DNA of 64,000 nt from Microdochium bolleyi (lineage: Eukaryota > Ascomycota > Sordariomycetes > Xylariales > Microdochiaceae). The stretch covers positions 434,001 through 498,000 of the forward strand of contig KQ964259.1 of NCBI GenBank assembly GCA_001566295.1, read 5' to 3'. Shown here in pieces: positions 1-11,753 of the stretch. The notes under the pieces were generated by a model that was not told the origin of the DNA, did not search any database, and saw only the letters and a list, made by a program, of their open reading frames with translations. Both the position numbers and the translations under genes were made by a program. Positions within the stretch are counted from its first letter, which is position 1; the number at the start of each line of letters is the position of its first letter.

Positions 1-101
1 AAGGGATGACATTTCCAGCAACAGCGTCAAAATTCCCTTCTTGATGCTAATGGAGCTCTCCAAGGGCATTCAATGTGCCTCCACGGCCAAAGTTGGAAGT
101 C

Positions 102-2065
102 CTATTTCCGCTTCCTCTGCAAGAGGCAGTGTTGACCCCACTTTCTCCTCAGCTTCTCCGGCACAAGAGGCGTGTTCGGCACCCACAGAACTCTTGCCAA
201 CAGATGCGTGTTGGCGGCATCGAGGAATGGTTCGCACTTGACGACCTGCCAGTTCTCTGTGTCGGCCACATAATCCGGTTCATTCGGAGGCAGGGGATCC
301 GTCCTCTCTGGATACTGCGTGTCCACGAGAAACGAGCACTGTCGGACGTCCACGTACTTGCTCATGTCCTCCTGGTTCTGGTCGTTCAGACCAGTGGTAG
401 GGAGCCACGTGCCGCTCCAGAAGCCGAAGCCGACCTTGGCTTCCGAGAACTCGCCAGGCAGGAGGCCGCGGAACTCGGACCTGATAAATTTGGCGTGCAT
501 GTCTCTCGGAAGAAAGTACGAGCTAGGGAAGCGGTACCACTCCTTGCCGAAGCACACACTGTCGCCCTTGGCTCCGAGACCCTTTTCTCCGGCAACGCCA
601 GCACCGAGAGGCTCGTAGAGGCCAAGTGGCGCTGAGTAGCCTTGATAGACACCAACGATACGAGCTAGCCCGATACCGAGAGAAAGGGACAGGGTAAAAA
701 GGACCACCACAAGCTTCAGCTTGGCAGGAATCTTGCCCACAAGGGTCTTGGGATCTGAGTTGCCAAAGGTCGAGAGGACGATATGCAACCCCATGGCGGC
801 GTTGAGCGCCAGGAAGGGGTAGGCTGGGTACATGAAGCGCTCTTCCTTGTGAGGCTGCAGCGTGAAGATTGTGAGCCACATGTAGAACGGCGACATGAAG
901 ACAACTGTGCGGAGACCGGAACTGAAGCCCGTCCTCTTTGCGTTGATGACCTTCTGCAGCACAAAGAGTGGCAGAGACGCCAGAGCCAGCACGAACCAGA
1001 GATTGAAGTTGATCAGCAGGTTGCGGAAGTAGAACGTCCACGGCTCTGTTCCGTAAAGATTGGGCCCACCGGTGGACGAGAAGATGTTGTACTTGACAAT
1101 GTTCCACGGAACCGTTACAAACTTCTTGTAGAAGAATGTGTTGATGCCAGCATCGCCCAGCTGTCCGCCAATCTGTTAGTTACTGGACATGAGAGTCATG
1201 CCGTGATCAACTCACCAGAATGAGGGTGGCGAATAGCCCCCCACGCGCGACGCGCAATACACTCTCAAGGGTGCGATCCCGGTTGCTGGCAGCCGTGACC
1301 AGGAAAAGCGCTTCCTCGACCAAGAAAGGAAAGCACAATGCCGCGGCGAAGGGCCACCCAAAGATGCCGCCGACTGCGAACCACAGGATGCCTTGGGTTG
1401 TTCGGACCCCACCTCTCCAGTTCATGAATGCAGCAGCACCGAGAAGCGAAGCGTACATGGCGAAACTCGACGGCAGGTAGGCAGTACTCGCGTGGAAATT
1501 GCCCGGAGACATGATGGTGGCGAGCAAGAAGAATAGGCCGATCCTCGGATTCAGCGTGAAGCTGATGACGCGGAAGAACAAGACCTGGCAGATGGCGCAG
1601 ATGAAGGCGAGCACATAGCGCACAAAGTAGAATTCGGACACCTTGGTTGAGTGCGGCAGGAGGCGCCTGAAGTTGCCGATGAGGACGTGGAACACAACAT
1701 AGGTCCAGCTGCGGATGGAAAACTCGGGCGAGTACTCCCATGTCTGGAGGCCATAGCCGTGAGACAAGTAGTGCGTCGGTTCCCAGTAGTTGAACGTCTC
1801 ATCACAGTCCTGAATGGGCGCAAAGAGGGCAGCGATGACATTGGCCGCAAGGAAGGCGTAGAAGGCATTGATGGGCTCGATTGCGAATGCGCTGGGGCCT
1901 CTGGGGTTTCACCAAGTCAGACGCGGTCTCAAGGAAATGGGTGAGGCCTCGTATACTGAGCTTTCGAGCGAGGCATGCTGGGACGACGTACTTCTTCTTG
2001 GCGTGCGATGCCTCGGGATGAACGAACTCGCGGCGCTGGGCCGACGCCGGTGCCGGTTGTGCCAT
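102..2065 (-). CDS. ALG9: ALG9-type alpha-1,2-mannosyltransferase (GT22)
   Basis: ER-membrane mannosyltransferase that adds alpha-1,2-mannose to the dolichol-linked N-glycan precursor. Exons on the minus strand are 2065-1957, 1898-1216 and 1172-102, giving about 620 aa. The N-terminal luminal motif PIQDCDETFNYWEPTHYL and the later HKEERFMYPAYP motif (about residue 371) are hallmarks of the GT22 family, and the protein is rich in hydrophobic segments. Intron 1 (1899-1956) has a GTATAC donor, and only the second AG of CAGAG keeps frame. Intron 2 (1173-1215) is 43 nt, with GTGAGT, a CTAAC branch and CAG. The start at 2065 is the first in-frame Met. ALG9 is preferred over the ALG12 and GPI10/SMP3 paralogues because of the DCDETFNYWEP/HKEERF pair; this is family knowledge, not an alignment. 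It is divergent from NAF1. Confidence 0.9.
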
Positions 2066-2876
2066 CGTTATTGTCGGTAGGGTGGCTAGCCGAGCAGTGG
2101 GAGAAGGGAGTGGTTTGTGATGCTGAAGGTTGGCTGTGGAGAGTGTGCAAGTGGAGGGTCATCCGCTCCCAAGTTTGTTGATCCGCGGACCCAGCAAGTG
2201 ACGTCGTGGGAGCCTCGAGCTTCAAGGTTGAACTGTAATCTGTCCCCGGCAGCTGGGCCTGCCTCCGGAAGAGCCAGGTCCAGAGGTGATGCTGAGATAT
2301 GCACCGTCGGGGGTGTCCTTCTTGGCTTGTGAGTTCGTCAATTGTAATGACGCGCTCTGCATCGAGCCAAAATCGACCTCGGGACTTTGAGCAGCTCAAC
2401 AAATTGGAAGCTCGACTGGAAGATGGTGGTGGAAGCTGTGCCGAGCCGAGTCGCTGCGAGCGGCGAAGCCCCACCAGAGCTCCCCTGCGAGAATAGACCA
2501 CGATAAGCACAGATGCCCCACTGAAACTTTGCGATAAGATATTTTCTGCCAGCCCAGCAGCCGAAGAGACCCTGCTTGCGCGCGCATGACGCTGGCGGGC
2601 CTGCTTCCGCTTTCCACTCGAACATTTTCCTGGCAGTCTCTGTGTGCCATTCTTGCAACCTTTTCACGACACCACCCGCGACTTCCTTGCCGAAATCTCC
2701 TCGGTTCTCCCTCCTCCAAGAATCTGATTATACCGCTCTGTTTGGCGGCACGCCTAGTCAGGACACGCCACTGTCGGATCTGCCAAATCTCCAGGTCTCT
2801 GCCTACTGGTTACACCGAGAACCATAGCGATTGAGTCCTCTTGTAGGCTGCGCCAGCAGTACGAGCTACGATAGCC
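2066..2876. other. Intergenic, divergent promoter region ALG9/NAF1
   Basis: 811 bp between two divergent start codons. It presumably holds both promoters and 5' UTRs. No TATA box or other gene is recognisable. Confidence 0.5.
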
Positions 2877-4688
2877 ATGGCTTCCAGCGGCTTCCAGATC
2901 CCCGGCCTGTCTACGCTTTCTGGTTCAACAAGCACAACGCCTGCCCCGATCGCTGCCACAACGACACAACCAACGGACACACCCCCGGCTCCGGGGAACG
3001 CTCCAACCACGGTTCCTGCCGCGAGCGAACCAACCCAAGTTGGCAACAACCAGACCCCAGACGATATGGTCGTCGACTCCGCCCCGAGCGTCGCCCCGAT
3101 CAACCCTGCCTCTGTCTCCAACGATGCGCCAAGCCCTCCTTCGCTCACTGAAGGCCTTGAGGCACTCTTGGGAGGCATGGAACCCGAGGCCCAAGACGGA
3201 GCCGACACCGCGATGACCGAAGACCAGCCGCAAGCTGTGGCAGCGGATGCCACGCAACAGGGTGAGGACGAACACCCAGAGTGGGAAGAGGACTCGTCTC
3301 CGTACGAGTCGTCCTCAGACTCGAGCGACTCGGACGACTCAGACGACGATTCCGAAGACGGCGAGGGGAACCCCATACTCGGCCCAGAAGAGACGGCCCG
3401 GATACTCATGGAGATGGAGGGCGGCTCAGACGACGAAGGCGGCAAGGGCAAGGGCGGCAGCGCCGCACAGCTGCGGACGAAGAATGAGCTCGCCGAGGCG
3501 CTCATCCCCAAGCCTGACCTGGTCATTACGGAAGAGATGAAAATCACAGAGCTCGGCGAGATTGAGCACATCATCGAGAGCACAATCGTCATCAAGGCCA
3601 ACACCACGGGTGAGGTGCAGGTCCTCGAGCCCGGCTTCCCCATTTGTGTGACAGACCGGACCGTCATCGCGGCCATCGCAGATGTCATTGGCAGTGTAAG
3701 GCAGCCTCGGTACACGGCCATGTTCTCGAGCGACGAAGAGCTCAAGACACTAAACCTGGAGGTTGGCACAAAAATCTTCTACCCGCCCGCGCACGCAGTC
3801 TCGGTCTTCACTCAGCCACTGCGTACGGAAAAGGGCACGGACGCCAGCAACTGGCACGACGAAGAGGCAGGCATGGAAGAGATCGAATTCTCTGACGACG
3901 AGAAGGAGGCCGAGTACAAGCGCCAGCTCAAAGCGAAGAAAAAGGCCGGAAGAGGCGGGGCAAATGCTGCCCAGGGCACTCGGGGTCAAGACGGACCCAG
4001 CGGCGCCTCGCCCGCCGCGGCTGGCGGTGGTGGCCTTAACTACGACGATAATGACGAAGACGGCCCGTATCGCAAGCTGACAAGGCCGACGACCTTTGGT
4101 CAGGTCGGTGGAGGGTCCCTGGACGAGGTCAACACACCCGGCTCTTTCAGTCGAGGGGGTCGCGGCGGGCGGGGTGATTCGCGGGGAAGAGGTCGCGGCC
4201 GTGGCGGCGATAGAGGACGCGGAGGTCGTGGTAGTCATGCTGGTGGAAGTGGCCACTCTCTCCCTCCTAGACCGCCGAGGAGTCAAGACTTCAACACCAA
4301 TACCAATCAACAGCAGCAGCAACAGCAGCCGGTCCAACAGCCGCCCCAACAACCATTCAACTTCATCCCCCCTGCACCATTTGGTGGTCAGGCGTTCCCG
4401 CCGCCGCCTCCTCCACAGTTCCAAGCCGGCCAGCAGCTAGTCGTGCCACCCTTCCCCTTCCCGGGTTGGCCACAGGGCGGCGCCCAGAGCTTTGTGCCGC
4501 CGCCGCCTCCGCCGCCGGGACAGTTCGCCGGCCAGCAAGGCGCTGCCGCGGGAGCGTACTATAATCCAGCGTTCCTCGCCGCTCTGCAGAGCCAGCTGCA
4601 GAACCAGCAGCAACAGAACCAGCAGCAGGGTCAGAATCAGCAGAACCCGTCACATCCGCAGTGGCCTGGACAGGGACATGCCGGGTAG
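2877..4688 (+). CDS. NAF1: H/ACA snoRNP assembly factor NAF1
   Basis: 603 aa, single exon. NAF1 binds the pseudouridine synthase Cbf5/dyskerin during nuclear assembly of H/ACA snoRNPs and is later replaced by Gar1. The Gar1/Naf1 beta-barrel core lies at about residues 210-340, including ITELGEIEHIIESTIVIKA and the stretch with DVIGSVRQPRYT. An acidic Ser/Asp/Glu tract precedes it (about 135-165). A basic linker, then an RGG/RGRG-rich region (about 420-460) and a long Gln/Pro-rich tail (to 603) follow. The core plus long acidic and PQ-rich flanks separate NAF1 from the much shorter Gar1. The ATG sits in a good context (GCCATGGC). The opposite strand has a long open frame, a by-product of GC-rich codon use. 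Confidence 0.93.
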   Translation: MASSGFQIPGLSTLSGSTSTTPAPIAATTTQPTDTPPAPGNAPTTVPAASEPTQVGNNQTPDDMVVDSAPSVAPINPASVSNDAPSPPSLTEGLEALLGGMEPEAQDGADTAMTEDQPQAVAADATQQGEDEHPEWEEDSSPYESSSDSSDSDDSDDDSEDGEGNPILGPEETARILMEMEGGSDDEGGKGKGGSAAQLRTKNELAEALIPKPDLVITEEMKITELGEIEHIIESTIVIKANTTGEVQVLEPGFPICVTDRTVIAAIADVIGSVRQPRYTAMFSSDEELKTLNLEVGTKIFYPPAHAVSVFTQPLRTEKGTDASNWHDEEAGMEEIEFSDDEKEAEYKRQLKAKKKAGRGGANAAQGTRGQDGPSGASPAAAGGGGLNYDDNDEDGPYRKLTRPTTFGQVGGGSLDEVNTPGSFSRGGRGGRGDSRGRGRGRGGDRGRGGRGSHAGGSGHSLPPRPPRSQDFNTNTNQQQQQQQPVQQPPQQPFNFIPPAPFGGQAFPPPPPPQFQAGQQLVVPPFPFPGWPQGGAQSFVPPPPPPPGQFAGQQGAAAGAYYNPAFLAALQSQLQNQQQQNQQQGQNQQNPSHPQWPGQGHAG

Positions 4689-7228
4689 AGTTTGGCGAGC
4701 GTTAGTTCTAGAGCCATTGGTCTATATGCATCATCGAGCACGGAGTACTGTATTTGCAGATAACGAAGCCAAGTATCGGGAACCATATGTGAAGTGAGGT
4801 GATCTTGACGGATACAAACGCCAGCCAGGACGTGCCACGCGATACAAGAGTAGCGGACTATTCTGGTACGGATCCGTTCAAGACAAGGCTGCCGGGCAAT
4901 TCTTCCACGATGGGTTGGGACATGTCGATATGAGCATCACAACGTCGTGTGAGTGTACGTGACAGCCGGTGCTGAAATTGAGACCGGCTCGCGCCCTCCT
5001 TTTCCGCGCGCGCGATGCCGTCATAGTTATGGTCCGGCACTTGAGCGATTCCCCAGCTGAATCCTCAAACATGGACGAAAGCAGTTACAGATCCACGTTT
5101 CATGGCTGCCCGCTGCAGAATGGCAAATTGTGATTGGCCTTGCGTCCAACTTTTTGCGTGAGTATGGGCAGGACCGGGAGATATCGATCGTCGGCCGGCT
5201 CGGGGCAGCCAAGTCAAACTGCATCCCAGCAGGGGCGCCCCGCTGCCCGCATCCACACACGTTTGCCAGTGCAACGCTGACAGCAGGCAGTTTGAAGTCC
5301 GGCAATTTCTGCGCATAAATCGATCGAGCAGTCATCCATCTCTACCTACAAGATAACTTTTGAGGCCGCTCATCAGAAGTTATGAGGTGATTCAGAGCAT
5401 CAGGCCTGTGGGCGGAGTTGAGGGCCCTTCGGAGCGCACTCAGCCGGTGGTGCCAGTCATCCAGCTGAACCTGCCCAGGTGTCTGGTGCGACGCCCGCCC
5501 AGATATGGCGCCACACACACGCACACATCCCAACAACAGCCTGCACCCAGATCCGTGGGAACCGAAACGAAACAAAAGGTGGCGGGTGCTGCATAAGTCT
5601 GGGACAAAGATGCAAGCACTTTGGACCGCATATCCGTGGAACATGCATCACGACGTTTTCTTCTGTTGACTCACCCACGGAAACATCGACTCGTTCGTGC
5701 TCGTCGGCCCTGCCCATCATCATCGACGAGCACGCGCGTCAGACCCCGGGGCGAATAGGCATCGACAGCACGACATTTGCTCTCCGTGCCTGACAGGCAA
5801 CAAGCAATCAACAGGATGGGAACAATCCAATTTCGCAGGTCTCCATGCCAGACCGGGGCTTGGTCCTGCACGCCATGCCTCCCGAGGCCCCGCAGGCCAA
5901 TCAGGCACGCGCTGGGCGAGCTCCGCCCCCTGGTGCTAGGAAGTGGAGGCGTCGCCCGTTCCTGACATTTCGGCAGGGGTTAGCATGCTCGACTTGCCTG
6001 CGTCTCCACCAATTGGCACAATTGCGCGCGCGCGTGCGTCGTGACCTGCGGGATCAGCATTCCTCTTGCCTCGCTCCCGGCAGGCCTTTGCGACGCGCAG
6101 CACCCCGTCCGGGCTGCGGATTGGGTGAGGCCAGCAGCAGTCCGGAGTGCGGAGCAGAACATTGGACCGTTTTCTCTGGACGTTCGGCTTCGCCCGACTT
6201 TGTTGGTGACGACGTTGGATCGCAGCTAAGCTCTAGGCCGGCGCTAGAAGGCACGCTTGGACAGCGCTCTAACAGCGACCTCATTTCAGGTCAGCCAGCC
6301 ATCACGGGCTTGGGGAAGGAGAGGAACCGTGGGACAAGCCCGGTGGTTGCTTGTGCATAATTAGCATATGCAATATCGTGTCCAGTTGAATGAGCAGGCA
6401 GCCCGAACAAGAAGCTGCTCTTCTGCATCGCCGAGGCTGTAATTGCCCCATGGCTTTCCCTTCACTCGAAACTGTCATCCGGGGTGCGGTGCTCCGCAGA
6501 CAGGCCCGTAATAGCCGTGTGCGCAAGCAAGCCGTAGCTGGCAGCCAACATCCCCGTCGCCATTTAGATTTCAACATGCTCAGGTACATGACCAGGCCTC
6601 GCGCAAAGGTGGCCGGAGTACAAGCAGCCACAGGTGCGCCGTGGTGTGGGTGGCACCAGGGCGGAGTGCCCCTGCCGAGTACCGCAAGGTACCCGGTGGC
6701 CCCTGACTGCAGGTACCCACGTACCCTGCTTCCACGCTGGCTCCTGCCCATTGTTGCTGTTGCTGGGCGGGCCAGGGGCCGCTTCTCGCACCTCTGGGCA
6801 CCCCGTGGACCACCCAGCCCTCGTCGCCCTCGTCGTCCATCCTCGAGCGCCCGCCCTCCACTTCCACCTCTTTCTGACCTTCCCACCCTTCCGCCCTTCG
6901 CTCAAGGCTCGCCTCTATCGCCAGAGACTGTTGCTCTGCCTCACGCCGCCGGGTGCACGCTCATTCCATTCTTTCACCACTGTCGACTTTCCGCTTCTCC
7001 TTTGGGCCATCACTCTTTTCGACGCCCACCGGCAGCCAGCACTCGACCACCCACATTCTTTCTTCACGCGAGCGACCCAGTGCCCCGAGAGGCCCCGACA
7101 GCAACCGCCATTCTTTCGACAGACGTTCGCAGATTGGCGTGATTTGCGCAGGATCATCAACAGCCTTCGACCCGACCTCTTCTTTTGACGCACATTGTAC
7201 GAGCAACAACGAGACACGCCCAGTCACA
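4689..7228. other. Intergenic, no gene recognised
   Basis: 2.5 kb. It contains a short CA-rich run near 5507-5525 and several GGTACC-type repeats near 6660-6730. Pyrimidine-rich sequence before 7228 looks like the promoter and 5' UTR of the next gene. Open frames here are overlapping, low-complexity and without family features. Confidence 0.45.
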
Positions 7229-8995
7229 ATGACGCGCATCCCACGACACGACCACCTCCACCGGAGACACGATGAGGGCCACCAGCACCATGCCCGCGCC
7301 ACCATCGTCGTTACCGTTACCATGGAGCCCACCAGCCCCGGCGAGGTGACGGGCTGGACGACTGTGCCCCTCAACCAGAACACCGCGCCGCCCGCCAACG
7401 CCGTCACCAGCTCGCCCCGGCCACCCGCCAATGCTCAGACCAAGTCCCAGGGACAGCAGGCGGCGGCTGTGGACGACAACTCGACAATCGCCATGGTCGC
7501 GCCTCCCGTCACCAACCCCGGCTCTATCGTGCCCACCAAGACTGCTGGGCTTGACAGCACACTCGCCATCGCTACCAACGTCCCAAGCAAGACGCCAGGC
7601 TTCATCGGCACTGGCAACAGTGCCACGAGCAATGTCGCCTTCGGCGGTGCCAACACTGCTACTGCTCCTACTGCCAGCACGACCAACGTCACCAACGGCG
7701 CTGCCCCGAACACAGAGGAGACAAGCGCCGGAGCCAAGGCCGGCATCGCCATCGGAGTCCTCGGTGGTCTCTTGGCGATTGGACTCGTCATCTTCTTCCT
7801 GATCAGCAAGCGCAAGAAGAAGCAAGCCGAGCAGCAGCGTCAGGACAATGAGAAGTCTAATGGACAGTTTGCCGCCGCTGCCGGTGCCAGACGCCCCGTC
7901 TCCGGCGCCTCGATGGCCTCCGTCATGACTTCCCGCACAAGCCCGAATGCGCCTCGCCTGAGTCTCCGTCCCGTCACCCAGTTCATGCCCACTTTCGCGG
8001 AGCGCCGCTCTAGCAAGGGCGCTCAGCTCGCACTCAGCAACGTGTCGCCGGGTGCCGCCAACCAGAAGCCTGCGGGTGGCAGCTTGTGGGAGCGTCCTGG
8101 CGCTAGCCACGGTAACGGCCCCGAGAACCCTTTCGCCGATCCCACCGCGCGCGCTGTGACACCGACCGGCCCTCTGCCATCCCCGAACCCCTTCGACGCT
8201 CCCGAGAACGTTGTCGGCGTGGCTACATCCAGCTACTCGCCCCCCAGAAATGCCGCCGCACCCGCAGCCGCCGCTGGTGCCGTTGGTGCCGCTGGTGTCG
8301 GACTCGCCCGCAAAGCTTCGACTCGACAGGAAGCGCCTCCTCCTCTGGACCTGACTAGATCTTTCGCTGCTCCTGGGCCAATTCCTCCCAGCCCCGCTGG
8401 AACCGAGTTCAGCATGCACTCTGTCGGTCCCGGCCAGTCCCCAGGCCCTTCCGCAAGTGCCGCTGCTATTGCTGCCGATGGCGGCCCGGCCGGGTCCGCT
8501 GTCTACCGCTGCCAGTTAGACTTCGCGCCGAGCTTGGAGGACGAGCTGGAGGTTCGTGCAGGCCAGCTTGTCCGCATGCTCCACGAGTACGACGATGGCT
8601 GGGCGCTCTGCATCAAGCTTGACCGCTCGCAGCAAGGTGTCGTCCCCCGGACTTGCCTGTCTACTCGCCCTGTTAAGCCTCGTCCTGCCCCTGGTCCCGG
8701 CCCTCGTTCCGGACCTCCCGTGAACCCCAACGGCCAGCGTGGGCCTCCTCGTGGGCCTCCTGGTCCCGGCCAGCGGCCCATGACCCCCCAGGGTCGCCCA
8801 ATGACCCCTCAGGGCGGACCCAGCTACGGACGGCCCGAGTCTCCTGCCATGCGCCAGGTGCGCCCTCAGTCTCCAGCACAAGGCAGACCTATGAGCCCCA
8901 ACGGCATGGCTCCCCGGAACAGCCCTCCTGGCGCCAGCCCAATGAACCCTCAGGCTAATGTTGGCCGCAAGCCCGTCCCCGGCCAGGCGTATTAG
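7229..8995 (+). CDS. Single-pass membrane protein with cytoplasmic SH3 domain
   Basis: 588 aa from the ATG at 7229 (context CACAATGAC); the frame is open further upstream but no conserved sequence lies there. The N-terminus is His/Arg-rich with no cleavable signal peptide seen, followed by a Ser/Thr/Ala/Pro-rich segment. One transmembrane helix spans about residues 171-195 (GIAIGVLGGLLAIGLVIFFL) and is followed by the stop-transfer cluster KRKKK. A disordered region then leads to an SH3 domain at about 424-480 (ALYDF-like RCQLDFAPSLEDELEV, DDGWALC, GVVPRTCL). The tail is Pro-rich with PMTPQGRP-type repeats. The layout resembles fungal plasma-membrane sensor/scaffold proteins with a C-terminal SH3 (Sho1 or Fus1 in general plan), but the single helix argues against Sho1, which has four. 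The partner and role are unknown. Confidence 0.8.
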   Translation: MTRIPRHDHLHRRHDEGHQHHARATIVVTVTMEPTSPGEVTGWTTVPLNQNTAPPANAVTSSPRPPANAQTKSQGQQAAAVDDNSTIAMVAPPVTNPGSIVPTKTAGLDSTLAIATNVPSKTPGFIGTGNSATSNVAFGGANTATAPTASTTNVTNGAAPNTEETSAGAKAGIAIGVLGGLLAIGLVIFFLISKRKKKQAEQQRQDNEKSNGQFAAAAGARRPVSGASMASVMTSRTSPNAPRLSLRPVTQFMPTFAERRSSKGAQLALSNVSPGAANQKPAGGSLWERPGASHGNGPENPFADPTARAVTPTGPLPSPNPFDAPENVVGVATSSYSPPRNAAAPAAAAGAVGAAGVGLARKASTRQEAPPPLDLTRSFAAPGPIPPSPAGTEFSMHSVGPGQSPGPSASAAAIAADGGPAGSAVYRCQLDFAPSLEDELEVRAGQLVRMLHEYDDGWALCIKLDRSQQGVVPRTCLSTRPVKPRPAPGPGPRSGPPVNPNGQRGPPRGPPGPGQRPMTPQGRPMTPQGGPSYGRPESPAMRQVRPQSPAQGRPMSPNGMAPRNSPPGASPMNPQANVGRKPVPGQAY

Positions 8996-11753
8996 CTTCA
9001 ACGTGCAAACTAGTACAAAACTACGACAACCACCAAAAATGAGTTTACAGCGATCATAGCGGAGATCAGCTTGTACTTTGCACTTTGAGCTTCGACCCCA
9101 GGCATTTACAATGGACGGCTACAGAGCCAGCGGCGTTATCTTTTCAGGCTTCTCTTTTCGTCCTATACCACCACTGCGGCCTGGACGACGCAATACTGTT
9201 TGATGAATTTCACCCCGAGATCCATCAATCGCACACACCAACACCTTCATCTCTTTGAAATACTCTCAAGACCATTCTTCTCGACACTCGCTAGCGAAAC
9301 CACATCGCAACCACTCTTAGTTTTCATTCGCAACTCGATCTCGCAGAGCCATCTTGCTTTCGATCTTTTTTCTGTTACCGCAAAGATGCCGAGACATCCA
9401 AAAAAGAACAGCTTGTCCAGACTGTTGATCGCGCCAATACTCATCGACAGGGCCGGGAAGCCTGCTAATTTCTATATTTAATTTCTATTCCGCAGGGTGA
9501 TGGCCATGCAATGGTCATCATGGCTGCTGTTGTTGTTACTGCTGCGCACGCATACTGTCTGGGTGAGGTAGTGCGTGCAGCTGAAGAGGGGGTTTTGTGC
9601 GTGGCCTTTTTTGCCACAAATGTGTGTACCAACGAACATCCCTGGCCGGTCCTCAAGGGCAGGAAGAGGGGATCGACGATGGTGGTGTCGCTATCGAGTG
9701 TCATTTTGTACGGCTTGCTGGCGAGGAATATTGCTGGAAGCTGGACATTCAGATTACGTAGCTGGATAGCGGGTAGCTTGTAGGGAGAGATGTAGAGGAG
9801 AATCGGAACCCATACGGGTACCCTTATCGTGAGAGGATGCAATATGTGCATGATGTGTGATGTATGGAGAGCATTGTCATCTTGACAGGTCTGGAAACGG
9901 ACGAGCAATCACTGTGATCACATCTCCGGTCGTATTATTGCAATCATGAAGCCTGACTGATGGTTGCGGACGAGGATGGCCACCAGCATGGTCGCCCGAG
10001 TCACAGAAGCCGGATGCCCCCCAGGAGAATGTTACATCTCGAGGGCTATGCAGCACTTGTGAGCGTTTGTGTACAGCAGATGATCCCATACGAGAGGGGC
10101 GTGCCATATTTTGGTGAAACAAAACAAATGAGGTCGGTTCTCGCATGACCAAGCACGACGACCCGCGGGTACATGTCTACGATGCGCACGGCCGATTGCC
10201 GTTCCACTTTTGAGGTCGCTATTGGCAAGGAGGTAGACTGCGTGGTGCTCCTGCTGGCACGTTGGCCTGGTCTGACCAGGCCACGTCCATCCGAGTCGTG
10301 TGAATGTGAGAACCAGTGGCACCAGCGAGTGTCGTCGGCGATTACGTGAGAAAGTGGGTTCACGCCACGACAATCCCCAACCAAGAACCTCGTGGAAGAC
10401 CTCGGGTGGTTTCCATTACCGCATCGCGATCGTTGTAATGAGGAGTTGTCGTGCGGTACGGTGTGGTGCAGCTGCAGAGAGCCGGTTCTGGTCAGGCTGT
10501 ACTCTGCGAGGCGAGGCAGTAGAGCCCAACGAGCAAGCTTGTCGCGTGGCCTCCTCGTTGTTGCCGAAACAGGACGCCCTTGGTGGGGACAGGGCCGGTG
10601 ATTGGTGGCTGGCGAGTGGCGATGGCGCCACGAATAGCAGCATCACGCAGGCAGGCCGTCGAGCTGGCGTGATCTGGCTGTGGTTGACCGCCGGAGCCGA
10701 GGACGCAGCGATGCACCAACAACATTGCACCATCTAGACAACCAGAAGTCAGGGCAGGAAACAGGGCTTTGCTGGTTCTGATGCTTCAGAGTTGACTGTG
10801 GGACCTGGGATCGGCGTGCAGGTAAAGTTATCAGATTCGCTCCAGGCCCGTATCGGGTAGGGTGGTTTGGGAGAGCGGTCAGGGCAGACGGCGATGACCC
10901 TCACTCACTCTCAGTCGACGTGCTCTATTGCCTGATGGAGGGGCAGCATTGTTGACGCGTCCAGGATGCTGTCGCTTCTTGTTTGAGGTGAGAGGGCGTG
11001 CAACGACGGGGGCACGAGACGGCACCCACCCCCGCCTTACCGCCATTCCAGGGCCCCGCATCGCCAACATGACCACGCGGGTCGTCCAACAGCAGGGCGA
11101 GCTGGCGGGCAGCGGACAGGGGAGCTCGCGAGCTGTGGCCTGCGCGCTGCAGGGACAGCTGGCTGGAGGGTGTGGCCACCAGAGGACGGTCGTGGGTCCA
11201 GCGTGGATCTGCGGGTCGACTCGACGACCAGATCGAGGCTGGCGATGGAGGATGACGAGATCTACTGCGCCTGGTGGGCGCCATGTGAGAAGGACAACGA
11301 TGAGCCTGGAGGTCGACTGGCGTAGACACCAGGAACCTTGGAAGTGGGACGCTGCGAGAGGGAGAGACAGCAGGAGTTCCGTATGGAGCAACGGGGCAGG
11401 CGCGCCAGCTCACGCCCATTCGTGCCTGCCCGGTATCAGACACACCTCCATGCATGCGAGGGGCGCCTGGTCGCATCTGCTGCACCCGACCTCGCCCAAG
11501 ATGACGGACCTCCAACGACTGTCTCGACACCCAATGCCTTGTTCTGCCGCGGATCGAGACCCGTGTATAAGTCGCCTGCTCGCCCGCCTCCCAGACTCGA
11601 CCGTCTCTCCTTTCCTCTCCAGGCTTTTGTCTTAACCACACTCAACCACACGCTCTCAACACTCAACTTCCCTCCGGTTCGTTTGACACGACTCCGGACT
11701 TCCATTCTTTTAGACAGAACACTCTTTGTAGTCTTCTGTACCCGTCCTCCAAC
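8996..11753. other. Intergenic, no gene recognised; promoter at right end
   Basis: 2.76 kb without a convincing coding region. Mirror-image open frames at 10925-11641 on both strands have arbitrary composition and no family features. The right end holds a TATA motif and a pyrimidine-rich leader for the next gene. Confidence 0.45.
11566..11570 (+). promoter_or_regulatory. TATA box of the Tpt1-like gene
   Basis: TATAA lies 184 bp before the ATG at 11754, and a long CT-rich leader follows it, as is common in ascomycete core promoters. Confidence 0.4.

Noticed and set aside
2810..3769. 319-codon open frame on the minus strand
   Set aside because: Antisense to NAF1; Ser-rich mirror of the acidic tract.
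7157..8419. 420-codon open frame on the minus strand
   Set aside because: Antisense to the SH3 protein; low-complexity Gly/Arg/Ser composition set by GC-rich codons of the real gene; no family motif.
10925..11641. Overlapping open frames of about 235 codons on both strands
   Set aside because: Arbitrary composition, no family features, and no reason to prefer either strand; treated as intergenic.
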